This document shows positions 10,294 through 14,222 of a stretch of DNA of 14,222 nucleotides, in pieces (position 1 is the first letter of the stretch; each line of letters starts with the position of its first letter). The position numbers and the translations under genes were made by a program. This stretch comes from Bondarzewia mesenterica (taxonomy: Eukaryota > Basidiomycota > Agaricomycetes > Russulales > Bondarzewiaceae). The stretch spans positions 1-14,222 of the forward strand of contig SGPL01000718.1 in assembly GCA_004802705.1 (NCBI GenBank). The letters are read 5' to 3'. The notes beneath the pieces are model-generated. The model was not told the DNA's origin and ran no database searches. It saw only the letters and a program-made list of their open reading frames with translations.

Positions 10294-10505
10294 TAAACGA
10301 TGCGTAGATGGGCAATGCAGTACCCGCCGTCGGACGTTGCGTTGAGCTTTATAAGAAGTCGAGGATTAATGAGGCAGACGACTGGCTCGGCGAGAATGAG
10401 ATCTCTGGGAAGGGCCACGTGGGAATCGCGTGTCTGTTCCGTTCGTACGGGGCTTTCCTCATCTTCTCATCTCTCTCTTTCTCCTTTCCTCCTTCAACTT
10501 AGGGA
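10294..10505. promoter_or_regulatory. Shared divergent promoter between the TBC gene and COA6
   Basis: Only 212 bases separate the two head-to-head start codons. TTTATAAG at 10348-10355 reads as TATAAA on the minus strand, about 55 bases upstream of the TBC ATG. A palindromic CACGTG (bHLH-type site) is at 10416-10421 in the context GGCCACGTGGG. A long pyrimidine tract at 10451-10500 ends in a good acceptor (CTTCAAC then TTAG at 10502), suggesting a 5' UTR intron in the COA6 transcript. These are sequence-pattern calls only. Confidence 0.5.
10308..10502 (+). other. Upstream ORF in the COA6 leader
   Basis: A 64-codon frame starts at ATG 10308 and stops at TAG 10500-10502, three bases before the COA6 ATG. 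Its first 40 codons (MGNAVPAVGRCVELYKKS and on) look fairly coding-like, but I recognise no family. The TAG stop overlaps the likely 5' UTR intron acceptor, so splicing would remove the stop and part of the frame. If a donor at 10419 were used with the acceptor at 10502, the frame would join COA6 in phase and lengthen it. More likely it is an untranslated or regulatory leader. Confidence 0.3.
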
Positions 10506-10862
10506 ATGGGTTGGTTCAGCAAAGAGCCCGAGAAGCCCCAGGCCGCATCTCGAGATGATCGCAAAAAGTGCTGGGAGTCCAGGGACCTCTATTTCTCCTG
10601 TTTAGACGCTGCCCAAGTCGTCGTGCCAGGCAGTGAGGGAGACAAGTGCAATGCGCAGAACAAGGTATACCAACAGAACTGTGCAAAGAGCTGGGTACGT
10701 CGTCTTTCCATTTCTATAGCGTCTTCAACGCCGGCTTGTCTGAACATGCTTCAATGGTAGGTCGACTACTTCAATAAGCGTCGCGTGCTTGCTGAACAAC
10801 AAAAGCCCATTCTTGCGCAAGCGAATATGCAAGCGGAAGAGGCAAAACGGAAGACCTCATAA
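10506..10862 (+). CDS. COA6: Cytochrome c oxidase assembly factor 6 (COA6)
   Basis: Two exons, 10506-10694 and 10761-10862, with a 66-base GT-AG intron in phase 0, encode 96 aa. COA6 is a small thiol-reductase/copper-handling protein of the mitochondrial intermembrane space needed to load the copper site of COX2. The twin-cysteine motifs are exact for this family: Cys22-X9-Cys32 (CWESRDLYFSC) and Cys48-X10-Cys59 (CNAQNKVYQQNC), rather than the CX9C pair of most relatives. Trp23 after the first Cys is conserved with the human protein. The post-intron segment VDYFNKRR matches the family's C-terminal helix. There is no N-terminal targeting peptide, as expected for substrates of the Mia40 import route. 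The start MGWFSK is typical for fungal members. The gene is divergent from the TBC gene and its leader may contain an intron. Confidence 0.92.
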
Positions 10863-11478
10863 TACAGCCTCTTTTCTAGTATCTTTATCGCTGCCGGCAA
10901 TGTACTCGTGTCCCCTCCTCCAATGTCCTCTGCGTCCTGAACATCTTCGACTCTGTAGGACAGCTTCCAGTATCTTCCACCAATTGCCCGAGCACAGCGC
11001 GGTTTTTATCTTTAAGCCGCAATCATGTATCATACTCTAGAATCGCTCCCTTGCGCCTATAGCAACCCTCATCTCACTGAAAACGCCCGTCGTAAGTGCA
11101 TAACCTGATCTAAGCAACTCCTCAGTCCTATTCTCGTCTTCATCCAACAGCGGCTCAAGCTTGAAGTCCCACCTTTCCTCGATTGGCAACTTTTTTTCCT
11201 TGCTTAGCGCTTACTGCCTTCCATTCATTCTCTTAACGGTCTAGGCATGAAGATGGGAAGCTAGTGCCTCACGCGGCTTTTTGCAATTCACTGTGCAAAC
11301 TTTCTTTCTGCGGGAGCAGAACAGCCATCTTACTCGTCCCACAACTGAGACGCCCGCCTTTTGTATACTGATACCTGATACCGTCTTGTCGTTTCCTGAC
11401 ACTCCAGTCAAAGGCTTGGCGTTTTATGCGGCAATCCCGCTGACCACAGGAAACACAGACAAAGTTCCAGCATAAATC
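10863..11478. other. Intergenic region downstream of COA6
   Basis: This 616-base stretch should hold the COA6 3' UTR and the promoter of the next plus-strand gene. Open frames on either strand (for example minus 11269-11517) have no recognisable content or codon bias. I see no RNA gene, repeat or clear polyadenylation hexamer. Confidence 0.45.
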
Positions 11479-13690
11479 ATGCCGCTGGAACACGGGTAAG
11501 AGCTCACTTGATTTCACAAGTTAGTGTTCATCTACTCTGGGAAGCTCATCTTCTAACCCAGCTTTGTCTTCAGCACCGATCTGCGCGTGGTCTTCTGCGC
11601 GTCCATATTGATCATTATGGCCTGCTGTGAAGCCGGTGAAGTCTTCATAATTCTCATCCGTCACATCCATATGGTCCAAAGATGCGAGAGTCGCTGAGAT
11701 TCGACGTCCCTTTTCTGTGCACAGCCTCGAATTGATTCAAGTCTATTTCTCATTCTGACCCCTACAGCTGTAAGTGCCCTGCCCCCTCGAGCGTTGCTCT
11801 CTCCCTAATCGCTCCCACACTGGTTGCGATGGCGCTCTGTCATGACTGCTAGCGCCCCGTCTTTTCCCGTCCCAGCATCTACTTCCCATCATCATCCTCT
11901 GGTTGATTCTGGCCGGTGGCCGACCAGTCCATTTGCAGAGATGCTGTACAGCAGCGTAGCAACGCCTCGAAGTTCGCCGCATCTAATTTTGCTGTCCCGT
12001 ATACTCGGCCTGCTTTAGATCCGCGGTATCTCAGCACTCTTCACGCTTCTGCATTTGTGACCCCCATGAGACCTCGATACAATTTGTCCTGGAGAGAATG
12101 GGGCTTTGGGTTGGCTGTTGGCGAATTGCTGTATATGTCGCAGCATCTTGCTGATTTGCATCACAGTGATGCTGATCTCTCGGGGATTGTTGTTGAGGGA
12201 GTGGCAAAGCAGCGCCTCATGTTGGGGCTCTTTTTGCCTATTCTGAACTTGACAGTTCAACGCAATTCAATCTTCCTATTGTGACGTGGAACAAATGACT
12301 CCTGACCTCCATAAAGTCCAGATTCTATCACGTCTGGCGGCGGCCAGCAGCACCAACTCTTCCACGAATTGTCTTCTTTTATCCTGTTCCGCGTTCACAT
12401 TGAAAGTGATCCCCTCATTCATCTCACAGTTCCCGCCAGCCTATGGCAAGAAAGCTCGGTGATGTTCCTCTAGGCATTCACCGCCCTGGTGCAGGATCAG
12501 GCTTCTCGTCGCCTTGATCCCCTCCGGGTTACATGGGCAGCTGCAGCGGAATCACGTTCTGATCTCTGCTCATGGAGCTGCAGTGTCGTCTCGAATCATG
12601 GGATGATCCTTCGCAGCTATACCCGGACAGGCAGTGGCCAGGTCGTGCCGCCGATGATGATAATTTTGTGGGTGCGTTCATCAGCACAGACGCTCGTGCG
12701 ATCCTGGGTATAATAAGTACGGCGGGGGCATTCCAACCCTGGCAATCCGCCGCGCCACGTCACCATCCCTTCTCCCCTCCTCCCGGGACTTACGACTTGA
12801 AAACGTCCTCTAGTTCTGCATATCCGCGATCGCGCGGCTCTCGCAAATCTCCTGCCTCCTGTGCCCCTTGCCATCCTTCCCGATATACGATACGTGGTTG
12901 GCGACATGATCAACGGAGACTATTCCAACCTCTTCTTCTCCGGTCTGCGCGTCATGGCACAGGCCCGCCGCCGGTCGTCCTCGACCGCGACCACCGTCCC
13001 TCCCTCCCCCATACTTCCCACTGAGCCAGAAGCGGAGGGTTCGGGCGATGCGTTCAAAGTTGGCGCGCTCAAGTCGCTCCTGCATTCGCGCCTGCTGCGG
13101 AGAACGGCGAAGAAGAACAGCAGCGCAAAGGAGAAAAAAGCGAAGAGAAGGCGCACGCTGCCTTCTCCGGTCGCACCGGAGGATATGCTCGACGTCTGGA
13201 TCGCAGAAAAAAGCCCACTTGCTCAAGATACGACCGCGGCACTTCTGCAGACTGGCATGTACGTCCTCTTGCCTTCCCTTTCGAATCTGCCACCCGACGA
13301 CTCATTCCGATTCATGTATTGCTATTACGTCCTACCAGTGAAGAAGCGGACAGATTGAAATTAGAGGCACTGGACCCCTCCTCGCCTTTGAAATCATTCG
13401 TTATCACGCTCACAGACAGTCCTATCGCCCCGACGTCGCCTGGCCCGAAGGACAAAGACGAGTCGTTCCTCTCCATCTCCGCATCGTCCACAGAGTCGCC
13501 GTTCTCCATGTATGGACAACGCCGCCGTGAGCGGCCTGTATCAATGCCTGTGCCTCTTCGCATCACGTCACATCCTTATCGTATGGACATGGAGGCGGCG
13601 GAAAAAGAGGGCGGGACGGACAATTGGGAGATGTTTGGCTCGGAGTGGGTCGTCCAGGATGGTGGTGTGGTTCGTGTCGCGGGCGTATGA
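11479..13690 (+). CDS. Unidentified multi-exon protein, probably membrane-associated
   Basis: I do not recognise the family. Secure parts: exon 11479-11495 starts at ATG (MPLEHG) and joins 11574-11635 across a strong intron (GTAAGA donor, CTAAC branch, CAG), giving a hydrophobic run VVFCASILIIMACCEA. At the other end, a frame to 12707 joins 12814-13258 and 13339-13690 through introns 12708-12813 and 13259-13338. The joins restore ARAILVLHIRDRA and LLQTGIEEADRL, and the gene stops with TGA at 13688-13690. The middle (11636-12583) is unresolved. One in-phase path uses 11768-11769, 11876-11926, 12019-12056, 12144-12200, 12256-12280, 12351-12458 and 12584-12707. It would give 426 aa with further hydrophobic helices (LLPIIILWLILAGG; SALFTLLHFILLICITVMLI), but several of its donors are weak. 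The C-terminal half is Ser/Pro/Lys-rich and looks cytosolic. Alternative starts such as ATG 12572 (310 aa) remain possible. Confidence 0.5.
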
Positions 13691-14082
13691 AGGGGGGTGA
13701 CATATAAACTTGATGCGCGCGAGTATGCGGAGACACGATTCACGAATGTTCATGAATTGGACCTCGTCATGTTCAATATTGTATAAGGACTCTGCTTCGG
13801 TTTCCTATTTTTTCCTGTACTATGCTGCATAGACCCCCCATTAGATCTCAGATCTCATACTTTACATCGCTACGATCTTGTCACCGATACACGAACTATT
13901 TTGCTTGGGGAACAATTCATATATTCTTGCAAGGTCAGATGACAATGTGATTTTCGGAATGCGTATACCCGACGCGAGGGGGAGGTCGTGTCCGCCGAGT
14001 CTGACGTTCCCCAACGACTCAGCGATGCGCCTGCCTCCGCACCTGAGCTTGGGGGTTCAAACTCGCCCCCTCCACAACCACC
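13691..14082. promoter_or_regulatory. Tandem intergenic spacer before the oxoamine synthase gene
   Basis: This 392-base spacer follows the TGA of the unidentified gene and precedes the next start codon on the same strand. It should contain that gene's 3' UTR and the promoter of the next one. A 7-base tandem repeat, GATCTCA twice, is at 13844-13857. The start-codon context at 14083 (CCACCATGT) is close to the eukaryotic consensus. Confidence 0.4.
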
Positions 14083-14222
14083 ATGTCCTCGTCCTCGCTC
14101 GACGCAAAACTCTCTGCCGCGCTCGCCGCGCGCGAGGACAGGCTCATTCGGAGGCGTTTGCCAGCCCCGACTAACCCCGCATCGCCGCCGTACAGCGACT
14201 ACTCCTCGAACGACTACCTCTC
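14083..14222 (+). CDS. Alpha-oxoamine synthase, likely 8-amino-7-oxononanoate synthase (5' end only)
   Basis: The frame opens at ATG 14083 and is still open at the window edge, giving 46 complete codons. The N-terminal helix (LDAKLSAALAAREDRLIRRR) followed by YSDYSSNDYLS matches the entry segment of the PLP-dependent alpha-oxoamine synthases, whose hallmark is an (F/Y)SSNDYL stretch near residue 40-50. In BioF-type enzymes this family condenses pimeloyl thioester with alanine in biotin synthesis; related enzymes are 2-amino-3-ketobutyrate CoA ligase, ALA synthase and serine palmitoyltransferase. The short spacing from Met to the motif and the lack of a transit peptide or membrane helix favour the BioF-like group. 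The PLP lysine and the rest lie outside the window, so the exact member is inferred. Confidence 0.75.
   Translation, partial: MSSSSLDAKLSAALAAREDRLIRRRLPAPTNPASPPYSDYSSNDYL

Noticed and set aside
14048..14073. tRNA T-arm-like GGGGGTTCAAACTCG
   Set aside because: No matching acceptor stem, anticodon arm or A box can be drawn around it; it lies in the leader of the oxoamine synthase gene.

Overview
This is a nuclear genomic window from a fungus, most likely a basidiomycete of the Agaricomycetes. The grounds are many short GT-AG introns per gene (about 50-130 bases), compact spacing, C/G-ending codons and basidiomycete-like gene models. There is no plasmid, phage, CRISPR or rRNA/tRNA content and no recognisable transposon. 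The spliced models below were built by hand from reading frames and splice sites. For the main genes the exon lengths add up to a whole number of codons and the junctions restore conserved motifs.

Layout from left to right. (1) 1-1544 holds no secure gene; a weak plus-strand exon pair lies at 803-1190. (2) 1545-3242, minus: a MINDY-family (FAM63) deubiquitinase of 434 aa in six exons. Its catalytic Cys lies in a 23-base microexon, it has a C-terminal ubiquitin-interacting helix, and it ends in a polybasic CVIM prenylation box. (3) 3925-5851, minus: a 524-aa leucine-rich-repeat protein with a SAP-like motif and an acidic tail. (4) 6300-10293, minus: a 1229-aa TBC-domain Rab GTPase-activating protein with a long disordered N-terminal half. 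(5) 10506-10862, plus: COA6, the CX9C-CX10C cytochrome c oxidase assembly factor, divergent from the TBC gene across 212 bases. (6) 11479-13690, plus: an unrecognised multi-exon protein with hydrophobic N-terminal segments and a long low-complexity tail; its middle exons are unresolved. (7) 14083 to the window end, plus: the start of an alpha-oxoamine synthase gene (8-amino-7-oxononanoate synthase type), cut by the window edge.

The genes do not form a pathway. They are ordinary housekeeping functions: ubiquitin editing, possibly chromatin or nucleic-acid binding, membrane traffic, mitochondrial copper/COX assembly and perhaps biotin synthesis. I found no convincing new multi-gene system. The points most worth a second look are the lipid-anchor signal on the MINDY enzyme, the LRR plus SAP-like plus acidic architecture, a possible 2-nt microexon or recursive splice point, an upstream ORF before COA6, and the unidentified membrane-type gene.
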